Shown: positions 43,219 through 51,936, numbered from the stretch's first letter. The stretch: DNA of 52,773 nt from Bacteroidota bacterium (GCA_023434025.1 JAEYTL010000017.1:1-52773), one strand, 5' to 3'. A program made the numbers and translations. Notes: generated by a model from the sequence alone, not told the origin.

Positions 43219-44190
43219 ATGAAAAGAATTGTTATTTTACTGTTTGTTGCCTCTTTGTTTGTTTGTTGTAAAGAGGAAAATAAAGAAGATTTTTTAAAAG
43301 AATCTTCCGGAAAAATTAATCACTTATCGGTTATCATCGAGAACCAGCTTTGGAATGGCGAGGTTGGCGACAGCATCAGAAACATCTTTGCCGCTCCGGT
43401 AGACGGCTTACCGCAGGAAGAGCCTTTGTTTACCATTAAACAATATGCTCCCAGTCTGTTTGAAGGTTTTATGACCAACAGCCGCAACATTTTGGTTGTT
43501 TTAAAAAAAGACGACAACGAATTTGAACTGGTTGAAAATGAATTTGCCAAACCGCAGAATGTTGCCCACATTACCGGTAGGTCTGTAGCAGAAATCATCA
43601 GTTTGCTGGAAAAGCACTCGCCCGAAATCATTCAAAAATTCAAGCAGACCGATATAGCCGAGAATCAGCGAAGAATCTCAAAATCAGTGCTGGATGACAG
43701 CAAAATCAGAAAGCATTTTAAAGCCAGCTTAAAACTTCCTACGGCTTATCGTTACATCATTGAAGAGGATAAATTCTTCTGGATCAGAAAAGAACTTCCG
43801 TCCGGCAATGCCAGCGTGTTGATTTATGAAGTTCCGTTAAATACAATTCAAAAAGACACCAATACAATTGCCAATATTATTCAGATGCGTGATTCCATCG
43901 GTCAAAAGCACATAGAAGGCACGCTTCCCAACACCTACATGATTACCGAAGCAGCTTATTCGCCGTATTTGTTCAATATTATGCTGAATGGTAAAAAAAC
44001 GTATGAAACCAAAGGAACCTGGGAACTGAAAAATGACTTTATGGCCGGACCGTTCATCAATTATGCCATTCGGGATGAAAAAAATAACCGCTACCTGGTG
44101 GTAGAAGGATTTTGCTATAATCCATCGATGGCAAAACGCGATATTATGCACGAATTGGAATCCATCATCAAATCGGTCAAGATTCTATAA
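43219..44190 (+). CDS. DUF4837-family lipoprotein
   Basis: The 323-residue protein has a type II signal peptide (lipobox LFVC, Cys 16) and then the DUF4837 pattern: LSVIIENQLWNGEVGDSIRNIFAAPVDGLPQEEPLFTIKQ (about 35-74) and later LPTAYRYIIEEDKFFWIRKELPSGNASVLIYEVPL (about 174-208). DUF4837 proteins are periplasmic or membrane lipoproteins of unknown role found in Bacteroidetes. It follows the LysM transglycosylase closely and may be co-transcribed, suggesting a cell-envelope job. Confidence 0.8.
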   Translation: MKRIVILLFVASLFVCCKEENKEDFLKESSGKINHLSVIIENQLWNGEVGDSIRNIFAAPVDGLPQEEPLFTIKQYAPSLFEGFMTNSRNILVVLKKDDNEFELVENEFAKPQNVAHITGRSVAEIISLLEKHSPEIIQKFKQTDIAENQRRISKSVLDDSKIRKHFKASLKLPTAYRYIIEEDKFFWIRKELPSGNASVLIYEVPLNTIQKDTNTIANIIQMRDSIGQKHIEGTLPNTYMITEAAYSPYLFNIMLNGKKTYETKGTWELKNDFMAGPFINYAIRDEKNNRYLVVEGFCYNPSMAKRDIMHELESIIKSVKIL

Positions 44191-44260
44191 GTTTTGTTTA
44201 CTAAAAAATTATCTTCAGATTTCATTAAATTCGCAGAAAGTAACATGTGAAACGATTTCA

Positions 44261-44719
44261 ATGAAATTACAATTCAAAATAAAGCGATTTAACGAACTTT
44301 CTTTATCAGAACTATATCAAACCCTGCAATTGCGTAGCGAAGTGTTTGTAGTGGAACAAAATTGCGTTTACCAGGATATTGACGGCAAGGATGAGAAAGC
44401 CCTTCACCTCATCGGAACATGGGAAGACAAAATTGTAGCGTATGTCCGTATTTTTAAACCCGGCGATTATTTTGAAGAAGCATCCATCGGCAGAGTAGTG
44501 GTTAAGCAAACCTACCGCGATAGAAAATGGGGTTATGATCTGATGCAGGAGGCCATAGCGGCAACGAAATCAGCATTAAACGAAACCAATATTACCATTT
44601 CTGCTCAACTATACCTTCAAAAATTCTATGAAAACTTAGGTTTTGTGCCAACGAGTGAGGTATATCTGGAAGATGATATTGAGCATATTCAGATGAAAAG
44701 AAGTGCTACACCTTTGTAA
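44261..44719 (+). CDS. GNAT-family acetyltransferase (ElaA-like)
   Basis: The 152-residue protein shows the ElaA opening LYQTLQLRSEVFVVEQNCVYQDIDGKDEKALHLIG (about 19-53), then VGRV- and RGxGxG-like acetyl-CoA-binding features, seen as SIGRVVVKQTYRDRKWGYDLMQEAI (about 83-107). The acceptor substrate is unknown. It is convergent with and overlaps the OmpA-like gene by 14 bp at its 3-prime end, with no terminator between. Confidence 0.85.
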   Translation: MKLQFKIKRFNELSLSELYQTLQLRSEVFVVEQNCVYQDIDGKDEKALHLIGTWEDKIVAYVRIFKPGDYFEEASIGRVVVKQTYRDRKWGYDLMQEAIAATKSALNETNITISAQLYLQKFYENLGFVPTSEVYLEDDIEHIQMKRSATPL

Positions 44720-45530
44720 TCACCAGCTCCACCCGTCTGTCCAACTCCGGACTTTTGCCCAGAGGCATTGTGTTTCCATAGCCTTTAAACGTCATTCGGG
44801 CTTTAGGTACTTTTTTTAAGATGAGGTATTTGTAAACGGCTTCGGCACGGTTGTGCGACAGTTTTCGCTTTTTGGTTCCCTTGTCAATGGCTTCTTTATG
44901 GTTGGGCGGCGTACAACACACATGACCCTGAACCTCAATGTTAATGTTCTTGTTTTTCAGTAACATGCGGGCTATTTTGTCTAATTCATTTTTGCTTTTG
45001 ATGGAGAGTTTGCTGCTTCCCCGTTCAAAAATCATATCCGAAAGCATGATGCGGTCGCCCACAATATTGTCTTTGTTAAACACGGTGTAAACTCCGGGAA
45101 TTTTTAGCTCTTCTTTAGGTTGTGGTTTCATATTCAGCACCACATCTACCCGGCGGTTTTTGGAACGGACTTCCGGAAGGTTTTCTTCAATATCGTCATC
45201 AATCAGAATACGGCCTTTTCCTTCAATGGTCACAATGATTTTGCTTTTAATGCCGCTTTTGGTGATTTCCGTTTTTACTTTATTGGCTCGTTCGGTGGAT
45301 AATTTCCGGTTATAATCGTCCTTTCCCACATCATCACAATAACCAAAAATCTCGATGCTTTCCACCCGTGTGCTGTCTACTTTGTGAAGAAAAACAGCCA
45401 GTTCGTCGGCGTATTTTGATTCAACATCTGATTTATTGGTTTGAAAATAGATAGACTGAACGATTTCTTCCTGAGCAAATAACCCGAAAGGCATCAGGAA
45501 TAAAAAGCAAAACCCCCACGTTTTTATCAT
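44706..45530 (-). CDS. Protein with two OmpA-like domains
   Basis: The 274-residue protein has a signal peptide (ending FGLFA, cut before QEE) and two OmpA-like peptidoglycan-binding domains in a row. The first (about 25-130) carries IYFQTNKSDVES, IEIFGYCDDVGKDDYNRKLSTERANKVK and NRRVDVVL. The second (about 160-274) carries IFERGSSKLSIKSKNELDKIARML, IEVQGHVCCTPPN, LSHNRAEAVYKYL and LDRRVELVI. Two OmpA domains in tandem without a barrel is less usual and suggests a periplasmic wall-binding protein. Its ATG overlaps the S41 protease stop by 4 bp (ATGA), so the two are coupled. Confidence 0.8.
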   Translation of the reverse strand: MIKTWGFCFLFLMPFGLFAQEEIVQSIYFQTNKSDVESKYADELAVFLHKVDSTRVESIEIFGYCDDVGKDDYNRKLSTERANKVKTEITKSGIKSKIIVTIEGKGRILIDDDIEENLPEVRSKNRRVDVVLNMKPQPKEELKIPGVYTVFNKDNIVGDRIMLSDMIFERGSSKLSIKSKNELDKIARMLLKNKNINIEVQGHVCCTPPNHKEAIDKGTKKRKLSHNRAEAVYKYLILKKVPKARMTFKGYGNTMPLGKSPELDRRVELVITKV

Positions 45531-47164
45531 TTTAAAATAATTTTATTGTATTCGGAAGCATTGGCCAGAATCGAAGTGGCCTTTTTTACCTCCGAATTGT
45601 TTTGGATGTAGTACTGATAAAGACCTTCTTTATACTGATAGCGTTTAATCAATTCATCTAAAATCAGTTCTTTGATTTCATTTTTGTTTTTGTCTAACTG
45701 AATATCCTCACTTTTTCGCAGGGCAGCCATCAGGTTTTGGTATTCGGTTTTAATGTTTTCGTCTATTTTTTCGTTTTGGGCAGCCTCAAATGTCTTTTTA
45801 AGCTGTTTTTCGGTCTCGGTGTCAAACGAGAAGTTTTCTTTCTTTAAAAATGCTTTAAAATCATTAAAATCGGCATCAGACAAGGATGGTATCTTTGTAC
45901 CCATATTCGGGTTTTTATAAAAATAAACGGTCGCATAATTAAAAATAGCATCGTTCTTCTGAAGAGCTTCGGCAATGGCACTTAATTTTGTTTCGGCCAG
46001 TTCTACATCAGGCTGTATGCCGCCGCCGTCATATACCGTTCTACCTTTTTTGGTTTTAAAGGCGTTAAAATTTTTGGCATCGGTTTTAACGGCTTTGCCT
46101 TCCGCATCTTTTTTAGAATAATCCAATGCCTGGATACATCTGCCGGAAGGTGTATAATAACGGGAGATCGTTACTTTTACCTGTGTTCCGTAGGTCAGAT
46201 CCAACGGCCGCTGCACTAATCCTTTGCCAAAACTGCGGCTTCCCACCACGACGGCACGGTCTAAATCCTGTAATGCTCCGGCCACAATTTCGCTGGCTGA
46301 GGCACTTTTTCCATCCACCAGTACCACAACCGGAATGTCTAAATCAATGGGTTCGCGGGTGGTTTTATACGATTGGTTGTGTTTGTCTATTTTTGATTTG
46401 GTGGTTACAATCACCTCGCCTTTAGGTACAAAAAGATTGCAAATGTTCACGGCTTCGTTCAGCAATCCGCCCGGATTTCCGCGTAAGTCTAAAATAATCC
46501 GTTCTGCCCCTTGTGTTTTCAGCTCAAGCAAAGCCGCCTGGGTTTCAAACGATGCTTTCCGGTTAAATTGCGAAAGCACGATATAACCTGTTTTATCATC
46601 TGCTTTTCCATAGAACGGAACTGCTTTAACATCTACTTCATCCAGCACAATGGTAGCGGTTTGTGTTTTCCCCTGACGATTGAATTTTACTTCCACTTTG
46701 GCATTTTTAGCTCCGCGCATCAAGGCAGAAGCGTCTTCTTTGTAATCTTTCAGGTTCACATCGCCAATTTGAAAAATTTCGTCGCCGGCTTTCAACCCCG
46801 CTTTGTCGGCCGCATAGTCTTTATAGGGCTCTTTGATGATGATTTTGCCTTCTTTTCGGGTAATCATCGCTCCGATACCGGTGTATTCGCCCGTGTTGTT
46901 GATTTTAAATTTTACCACATCTCCTTCGTTGAAGTAGTTGGTGTACGGATCTAAATCGGCCAACATGCTTTTGATGGCTTTGTCCATCATTTCCCCCGGA
47001 TTGGTTTCGTCCACATAATTCATGTTGACGGTTTTAAACAAATTCGTGAAGATTTCGATCTGTTTGGCGATTTCAAAAAAATCTTCTCTGAAACTGCTTC
47101 CCACAACTAAAAATCCACTCAGGACAACGGGAATGATATAGCGTTTTTTGAATTTTTTAAACAT
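45527..47164 (-). CDS. C-terminal processing protease, S41 family
   Basis: The 545-residue protein has an N-terminal signal or anchor (about 8-25), a PDZ domain (about 85-165), and the S41 catalytic region. The likely nucleophile is Ser 289 in DGKSASASEIVAGA, and the catalytic Lys is Lys 314 in SFGKGLVQ; the 25-residue spacing is the same as in E. coli Prc. It cleaves substrates at their C-termini in the periplasm, perhaps misfolded or tagged envelope proteins. It overlaps the OmpA-like gene and lies 142 bp after rnpA, an order common in Flavobacteria. Confidence 0.9.
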   Translation of the reverse strand: MFKKFKKRYIIPVVLSGFLVVGSSFREDFFEIAKQIEIFTNLFKTVNMNYVDETNPGEMMDKAIKSMLADLDPYTNYFNEGDVVKFKINNTGEYTGIGAMITRKEGKIIIKEPYKDYAADKAGLKAGDEIFQIGDVNLKDYKEDASALMRGAKNAKVEVKFNRQGKTQTATIVLDEVDVKAVPFYGKADDKTGYIVLSQFNRKASFETQAALLELKTQGAERIILDLRGNPGGLLNEAVNICNLFVPKGEVIVTTKSKIDKHNQSYKTTREPIDLDIPVVVLVDGKSASASEIVAGALQDLDRAVVVGSRSFGKGLVQRPLDLTYGTQVKVTISRYYTPSGRCIQALDYSKKDAEGKAVKTDAKNFNAFKTKKGRTVYDGGGIQPDVELAETKLSAIAEALQKNDAIFNYATVYFYKNPNMGTKIPSLSDADFNDFKAFLKKENFSFDTETEKQLKKTFEAAQNEKIDENIKTEYQNLMAALRKSEDIQLDKNKNEIKELILDELIKRYQYKEGLYQYYIQNNSEVKKATSILANASEYNKIILK

Positions 47165-47306
47165 GAAAAAAGTAGTATATATTTTAGATTTATATTATAA
47201 ACACACACAAAATGGCATCTAAATTAAGAATAAAATTATAATAAACTGTTGATATAACGTTAAACCCTCAGATTTCAGTATGCGTTGTTAAACAGCAGGT
47301 CAAAAA

Positions 47307-47684
47307 TCAGACCGATTTGATCTCCCGCACAAATTTTTCAAAAAGTAATATTGTCTTTTCATTCATTTCAGTAAAAGTCATGGTTTCTTTGGACTGATAA
47401 AAAAACATAACGGCATACGGCTGATCAAGGTTTTCCAGTAAGATTTTTTTGTTTAACCGGTAACATTCCCGCAGCAGGCGTTTGTAGTAATTCCGGTCAA
47501 CGGCTTTTTTAAAATATTTCTTGGACACTGAAACCCCAAACTTAATTTTTTCATCATTTTCCAATTCCACCGGAACAAAAACCAACCGCAACGGATACTT
47601 TGAGACGGACTTTCCTCCGGAGAACAACAAATCAATTGTTTTCTTGCTTTTGAGTTTTTCGTGTTTGGGATAGGTAAACCGCAT
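47307..47684 (-). CDS. rnpA: Ribonuclease P protein component
   Basis: RnpA helps the RNase P RNA bind and process the 5-prime leader of tRNA precursors. The 125-residue protein has the usual start FTYPKHEKLKSKKTIDLLFSGGKS, the conserved FGVSVSKKYFKKAVDRNYYKRLLRECYRLNK (about 49-79) with its RNA-binding basic patch, and normal length. A -7 box (TATTTTTG on the minus strand, 47689-47696) lies 5 nt before the ATG, so the message may be leaderless or nearly so. The usual neighbour rpmH is absent; here rnpA precedes the S41 protease. Confidence 0.95.
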   Translation of the reverse strand: MRFTYPKHEKLKSKKTIDLLFSGGKSVSKYPLRLVFVPVELENDEKIKFGVSVSKKYFKKAVDRNYYKRLLRECYRLNKKILLENLDQPYAVMFFYQSKETMTFTEMNEKTILLFEKFVREIKSV

Positions 47685-47688
47685 TCGG

Positions 47689-47696
47689 CAAAAATA
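47689..47696 (-). promoter_or_regulatory. Promoter -7 box for rnpA
   Basis: The minus strand reads TATTTTTG, matching TAnnTTTG, 4-5 nt before the rnpA ATG. The -33 element is weak. If real it implies an almost leaderless mRNA. Confidence 0.4.
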
Positions 47697-47824
47697 CGAA
47701 AAGCTTTTTATGCTTGTGTTATTTATTCTCTATGTGTATGCCTGTGTACCTTCAACCTGCTGAATTCCGGTCAGCATCCGTCAAATTCTAATTCATATCT
47801 GCGAAATGCTCATTTACAGTATGT

Positions 47825-47859
47825 TTTGATAAAAATTGTTTGGCAATATGTTAAATTTG
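47825..47859 (+). promoter_or_regulatory. Promoter for the T9SS type A protein gene
   Basis: TTTG at 47825-47828, a 23-bp spacer and TAAATTTG at 47852-47859 match the Bacteroidetes -33/-7 pair, at the long end of the usual spacing. The start codon is 24 nt downstream. Confidence 0.5.
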
Positions 47860-47882
47860 ATTTCCTTATTCAATAAATTGCT

Positions 47883-50108
47883 ATGAAAAAAAAGTACGTT
47901 ACCACAGTAAAAAGAGTTGCTTTACTGTTTTATTTTGCTGTTTCAGCCCTTTCAGCTCAAGATACCTGGCATAAGCTCACCGGGTTTAACGATGCGAATG
48001 CCGCCGTCTGGATGAGTTCAGGGCATAACAACCTCAATTACGCCATTACGGCCGACCGCTGGATTTATTATTCCGGAGCCAGTGCCGCATCCTGGCAGCC
48101 GTTTGCAACGGTTCCCGCCTTTTATAATGTGGGAAGCATCCTGGCCTCCAAAGTAAACCAGCGGGTTTTTTGTTTAACTTCTACAAGCGGAATTGCCTTT
48201 ACAGACAATTTTGGTCAAACGTGGCAAAATACCGGTTTGGGCAATACCGGAGGAAGTTCTGGTTTTGGTTCGTTGATTCTGGCTTACGGGTTGCACAACA
48301 CCCAAATGATTGCTGCAACCATCGGACCGGTTACGGGAGAAATTCAAAATAACGTGTTCCTGTCCACCAATAACGGAACCACTTTTTCATCCCTTCATAC
48401 CATTCCGTTTTATCCGACGGGTTTCCATTTTTTAGATGAAAACAGCGTGGTATCCAATTCTTCCAACGGGATTTTTAAAACAACCAATATCAATTCATCG
48501 GCATGGATATCCATTGGCTTTTCCGGTTTGGAAGTGACTGATCTTGACACCAACGGTACGGTTATTTATGCTTCCGTAAAAGAGTTAAACGGTACCGGAA
48601 ATGTTTATAAAAGTGAAGATGCCGGTGAAAACTGGACGTTGTTGAGTGGCATTCCGCCTAATACCAATGTGACAAAAATTGCGGTTGACTGGTCGCAAAA
48701 CAGGCTTTTTGCCACCACAACTTCCGGTGTTCACGTATTTATGAATAGCAGTTGGACAACTGTAAGTCCGATTACTCAAGCACATGAAATCGTGGTAAAC
48801 GGGAATAATTCGGTGTTGTTTTGCGGTGTGCGGGTGAATGGCGTACACAAAATAGCTTCCGGTTCGTTTGCCGTAGAACAAGTAAACGAGGGTTTGCTGC
48901 TGCCGGCTGATTTTATGGTCGTTTCGGCGGATAATCAGATTTATACCGGCTCGGCTAAAACATCCTTTTTATCCCGGTTTAACCTGGATGATTTAACGTG
49001 GCATACGTATAATCTGTTTGACGATATCGAATCCACCCGCATACTGTCGATGGGTAAGGACCATAACGGACAATGTGTGATTGGCGGCATGAACTACATT
49101 GCCCGGACACAAAACCAGGGCGAAACGGTTTCGGTCATAGCGGATAATAACACCGCTCCGCCTGCTCCGGTGTATGATTTGCTTTTTCCGCAGAAAATGT
49201 TTTTGGGCAATAACGGTTCTATTGCCATGGTTCAGCACCAAAGCCAGACCTATGTGGATTACAGTCCCGACATGGGGAATAACTGGGATGTGTTGTTTGA
49301 GTCCATACCCGGAGTATCTCCCGGCTTAATTTCAATAGAGAAAGTCTGTACCGGAACACAAAGTCATTTTATCATGGGGTTATCCAATCAAACGGCCCAA
49401 AACGTGGTGATCGCCTCAACGGATAACGGCGTGACCTGGACGCAGCTGCCGGGTATTGGAAGTACGCTCAGAGCTATTTATACGGACAGGGAAGATACCC
49501 TTTACGGCGTAACCACTAATGCGGTTTTCCGTTGGAATCCGGCTGATCAGAACTGGGTGCAGCTTCCGGTTGATTTGGGAACCACGAGTTCAAATAAAGT
49601 GACAGAACTGGCCTTTGATAACAACAACAAACTCTATCTGCTTAACCGGACTACCCTCACACCGTTTGCTGAAGAAGGGATTTATGTGCCGGACGAAACG
49701 GGCGAAACGTTTACCCGACAATCCTTTCCGATCGTGGAAGGACAATTGGTTCCGTTGAAAAATTTAGCATTTGCCGGCGATAACATTCCGATTGCAATGT
49801 CCGATTTAGAAAGCGGTAATACGGAAAACGGCGGGTTTTATTACTATCACGATTCGCCTTCGTTAAGCCTGAATCCAACCGAGACCCGTTTGATCAGGAT
49901 TTATCCGAATCCGGCAAAGGATAAAATTTATGTGCACTCGCTGGAAAACGAAATTCTTCCGGCAACCTTAACCACGCTGACCGGTCAGCGTTTTCCGGTC
50001 GTGATTCAGCACGGGCAGTTTAATGTTTCGTCGCTGGCAGCAGGAATTTATGTGCTGCAATTTGAGTTTCAGCAACAGGTTTACCGGTTTAAGGTGGTGG
50101 TAAGATAA
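47883..50108 (+). CDS. T9SS type A secreted protein with Asp-box (BNR) repeats
   Basis: The 741-residue protein has a signal peptide (ending LSA, cut before QDTW), several Asp-box-like blades with the S/T-x-D-x-G-x-x-W pattern (TDNFGQTWQNTG, STNNGTTFSSL, SEDAGENWTLL, SPDMGNNWDVL, STDNGVTWTQL) implying a beta-propeller, and a type A T9SS sorting domain at the end (about 670-741: IRIYPNPAKDKIYV then LAAGIYVLQFEF). It should be exported and either anchored or released; an enzyme activity is not evident, since sialidase catalytic residues are not recognisable. It has somewhat higher GC than neighbours. It is convergent with the patatin gene with only 11 bp between. Confidence 0.82.
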   Translation: MKKKYVTTVKRVALLFYFAVSALSAQDTWHKLTGFNDANAAVWMSSGHNNLNYAITADRWIYYSGASAASWQPFATVPAFYNVGSILASKVNQRVFCLTSTSGIAFTDNFGQTWQNTGLGNTGGSSGFGSLILAYGLHNTQMIAATIGPVTGEIQNNVFLSTNNGTTFSSLHTIPFYPTGFHFLDENSVVSNSSNGIFKTTNINSSAWISIGFSGLEVTDLDTNGTVIYASVKELNGTGNVYKSEDAGENWTLLSGIPPNTNVTKIAVDWSQNRLFATTTSGVHVFMNSSWTTVSPITQAHEIVVNGNNSVLFCGVRVNGVHKIASGSFAVEQVNEGLLLPADFMVVSADNQIYTGSAKTSFLSRFNLDDLTWHTYNLFDDIESTRILSMGKDHNGQCVIGGMNYIARTQNQGETVSVIADNNTAPPAPVYDLLFPQKMFLGNNGSIAMVQHQSQTYVDYSPDMGNNWDVLFESIPGVSPGLISIEKVCTGTQSHFIMGLSNQTAQNVVIASTDNGVTWTQLPGIGSTLRAIYTDREDTLYGVTTNAVFRWNPADQNWVQLPVDLGTTSSNKVTELAFDNNNKLYLLNRTTLTPFAEEGIYVPDETGETFTRQSFPIVEGQLVPLKNLAFAGDNIPIAMSDLESGNTENGGFYYYHDSPSLSLNPTETRLIRIYPNPAKDKIYVHSLENEILPATLTTLTGQRFPVVIQHGQFNVSSLAAGIYVLQFEFQQQVYRFKVVVR

Positions 50109-50119
50109 GACACCGACAG

Positions 50120-51157
50120 CTATTTGTTCTTTACCAGTTTTTTGGCAATTTCATTTAGCATTTCCCTGTTTTGATCCACAAAATGCAGGCCGGCCTGAAT
50201 CAGTTCAAAAATGTTTCTTTTAGAAGTGTCGTCCATTTCCGGAGAAGCGTTTTTGAGCTGCGGCATCAGCCGGTAATAGTTCTTTTGGTTTCTGGGCCCC
50301 AAGGTTTCATACATTTTGGTTAAATGGTAATTAACCGTTTCGGCGTTGGAAGACAGCAGGATGTCAATCAAAGGCGAAATCCACTTGATTTTGCCGGCAT
50401 TTTCAAATTTTTCGAACGAATAGGATTTCAGCACTTCTCCGGTTCCGATGGAAACCATAATCATGTCGTTAATGTCCGGATAGTCCGGTTTTGCCTCGTC
50501 GTTCATCACCTTGGAAAAAGCAATTTTCCGGGCTTCGGCATAAGCACATAAGGCAGGGTTATTGGCATAGACACCGCCGTCTATCAGCACAAATTCCTGT
50601 CCGTAAAGCGATTTTATCTTAGCCGGTTCAAAATAGGTGGGGGCTGCACTGGTTGCCCGGCAGATGTCTTTTACGTAAAAATTTTCCAGAGCCGAATCCG
50701 CTTCGTGGCTGCAAAAGAACTTGGCCCTCCGTTGCGTAATTTCATAGGCAGTGATCAGGCACGGTTTTATCAGGCTTTTAAGTTCGAGGTTTTTAAACAC
50801 TTCGGTCAGTTGTTTTTCCAGGTTTTTTTGCGATATTTTTTCGTTAAAAAGTCCGAACGGATTGATGAGCTCTTCCCAAAAGGAGACACTGAAGATGGAG
50901 TTTCCTTTTTTGGCATACAGATCCAGGGCTTCTTCTACTGAAAATTTAGCGTTGCCGGAGTTGTCCGGAAAAAGCAGGATAGCGGTTAGCAGGCCGCCGG
51001 TACTGCTGCCGGCAATCAGGTCAAAATAGTCGCCTATTTTGGCATTGGGGTGGTCCGTTTTTTGCAGTTGTTCTTCAATATAACGCAAAATAACACAGGT
51101 AATGATACCGCGGATGCCGCCGCCGTCGAGGCTGAGAATGGTGATTTTCTTTGTCAT
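50120..51157 (-). CDS. Patatin-like phospholipase
   Basis: The 345-residue enzyme has the full patatin dyad. The oxyanion loop is DGGGIRG (11-17), the nucleophile is Ser 52 in GSSTG (50-54), and the catalytic Asp 193 lies in DGG (193-195). It likely hydrolyses acyl ester bonds of phospholipids or similar lipids. No signal peptide is seen, so it acts in the cytosol. Some patatin proteins serve as effectors of CBASS defence, but no cyclase gene is adjacent here, so that role is not supported. It has a strong promoter with flanking direct repeats and lies at the edge of the AT-rich accessory tail. Confidence 0.88.
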   Translation of the reverse strand: MTKKITILSLDGGGIRGIITCVILRYIEEQLQKTDHPNAKIGDYFDLIAGSSTGGLLTAILLFPDNSGNAKFSVEEALDLYAKKGNSIFSVSFWEELINPFGLFNEKISQKNLEKQLTEVFKNLELKSLIKPCLITAYEITQRRAKFFCSHEADSALENFYVKDICRATSAAPTYFEPAKIKSLYGQEFVLIDGGVYANNPALCAYAEARKIAFSKVMNDEAKPDYPDINDMIMVSIGTGEVLKSYSFEKFENAGKIKWISPLIDILLSSNAETVNYHLTKMYETLGPRNQKNYYRLMPQLKNASPEMDDTSKRNIFELIQAGLHFVDQNREMLNEIAKKLVKNK

Positions 51158-51211
51158 AAATGATTTTTTCTATTGTTTTTTAAAACAGTCTTCAGGTTTT
51201 AATTATAAACA

Positions 51212-51242
51212 CAAATATAAGAAAATAATCTAATTAAACAAA
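51212..51242 (-). promoter_or_regulatory. Promoter of the patatin gene (-33 and -7)
   Basis: On the minus strand TTTG (complement of 51239-51242), a 19-bp spacer and TATATTTG (complement of 51212-51219) form a textbook Bacteroidetes promoter. The ATG is 54 nt downstream at 51157. It is the best promoter match I see in this window. Confidence 0.75.
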
Positions 51243-51257
51243 GAAAATAATCTAATT
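51219..51257. repeat. Two 17-bp direct repeats within the patatin promoter
   Basis: AAGAAAATAATCTAATT occurs at 51219-51235 and 51241-51257, both exact, 22 bp start to start (about two helical turns). The first copy fills the spacer between -33 and -7; the second starts within the -33 box and runs upstream. This layout is typical of a dimer or tandem regulator-binding site controlling this promoter. Confidence 0.6.
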
Positions 51258-51304
51258 GTTTTTGGTGGATTTCATGATTGTGATGATTTGGATAATAAAA
51301 AAAT

Positions 51305-51360
51305 TCCGCAAAGTCAGAGACATTTGCGGAGCTTTTTGTGAGAACTCTTTGCTAAGCTGG
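51305..51360. repeat. 56-bp repeat, copy 1
   Basis: This copy matches 51685-51740 at 55 of 56 positions (51353 is T, 51733 is G). It begins with TCCGCAAA and TTTGCGGA as an inverted repeat (51305-51312 and 51323-51330) followed by CTTTTT, so it could terminate plus-strand transcription. The two copies flank the frameshifted gene remnant at 51364-51617. Confidence 0.85.
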
Positions 51361-51363
51361 TGG

Positions 51364-51617
51364 TTAATTGAGTGGAAATTTTTCTTTTATATAATTTATA
51401 AGAAACTTTTCATCATTAAAAATTTCTGTAATGGGAACTTGTCCAGAATAAAAATTATATTTAATAGTATTTTGTTCTATTTCTATCCTTGATGTAGTGC
51501 CAAAAATAGGATTTCCATCTTTATCAGGTAAAGCGATCGTTAATGAATTAATAGACTCATGTATTTGAGTAATATAACCAATCTTTTTTAGACTAAACTC
51601 TATTTTTTTAAATCCAT
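51364..51617 (-). pseudogene. Remnant of a small gene (frameshift at its 5-prime end)
   Basis: The minus strand holds an 83-codon open frame with protein-like sequence (residues such as KKIEFSLKKIGYITQIHES and a DKDGNPIFGTT segment) ending at a TAA at 51364-51366. The only nearby ATG (51615-51617) is in another frame and hits a stop after five codons because of a run of seven A; one more or fewer A there would join the two. It may be a decayed gene or a homopolymer sequencing error. It looks like a small immunity-type protein, but I do not recognise the family. Confidence 0.5.
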
Positions 51618-51628
51618 AATTTATTTAT

Positions 51629-51841
51629 TTAATTGAATACCCAACTACGCAAAGCCTCCTGACTTTGAGCTAAACTATAAAAAATCCGCAAAGTCAGAGA
51701 CATTTGCGGAGCTTTTTGTGAGAACTCTTTGCGAAGCTGGGTTCTCATACTTACACAAAAGCTGATAATTCCCCAGTGGCTTACAAACCATTTTCCTGTT
51801 TCGGTTTTGTTTAAACGGTTACGTAAATCAAATTTCATCAA
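51629..51841 (-). CDS. Small ORF over repeat copy 2, doubtful gene
   Basis: The 70-residue frame reads across the 56-bp repeat copy 2 (its segment EFSQKAPQMSLTLRIF is encoded by the repeat). Repeat copy 1 gives a similar peptide but no start codon. It may be a chance frame over a dispersed repeat, or part of a decayed protein. No domain is recognised. Confidence 0.25.
   Translation of the reverse strand: MMKFDLRNRLNKTETGKWFVSHWGIISFCVSMRTQLRKEFSQKAPQMSLTLRIFYSLAQSQEALRSWVFN
51685..51740. repeat. 56-bp repeat, copy 2
   Basis: Near-exact copy of 51305-51360 in the same orientation, 380 bp away, also with the TCCGCAAA/TTTGCGGA hairpin (51685-51692 and 51703-51710) followed by CTTTTT. The pair encloses the remnant gene, as in a duplicated or swapped cassette. 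Confidence 0.85.
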
Positions 51842-51936
51842 TGCTATGTGATGATGTTTAAATATATTTGGTTTTTGGAAACTTACTCTTTTTAAAAAAC
51901 AAAAATGCTTTTAATTTCTTAAAAGTTTCATTATTG

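Noticed and set aside
50120..51157. Patatin gene as part of a CBASS or other defence operon
   Set aside because: No cyclase, ubiquitin-like or other defence gene adjoins it; it has its own promoter and a convergent unrelated neighbour.
51256..51492. 78-codon plus-strand frame downstream of the patatin promoter
   Set aside because: It runs through the 56-bp repeat and opposite the remnant gene; composition is Phe/Ile/Trp-rich and not protein-like.
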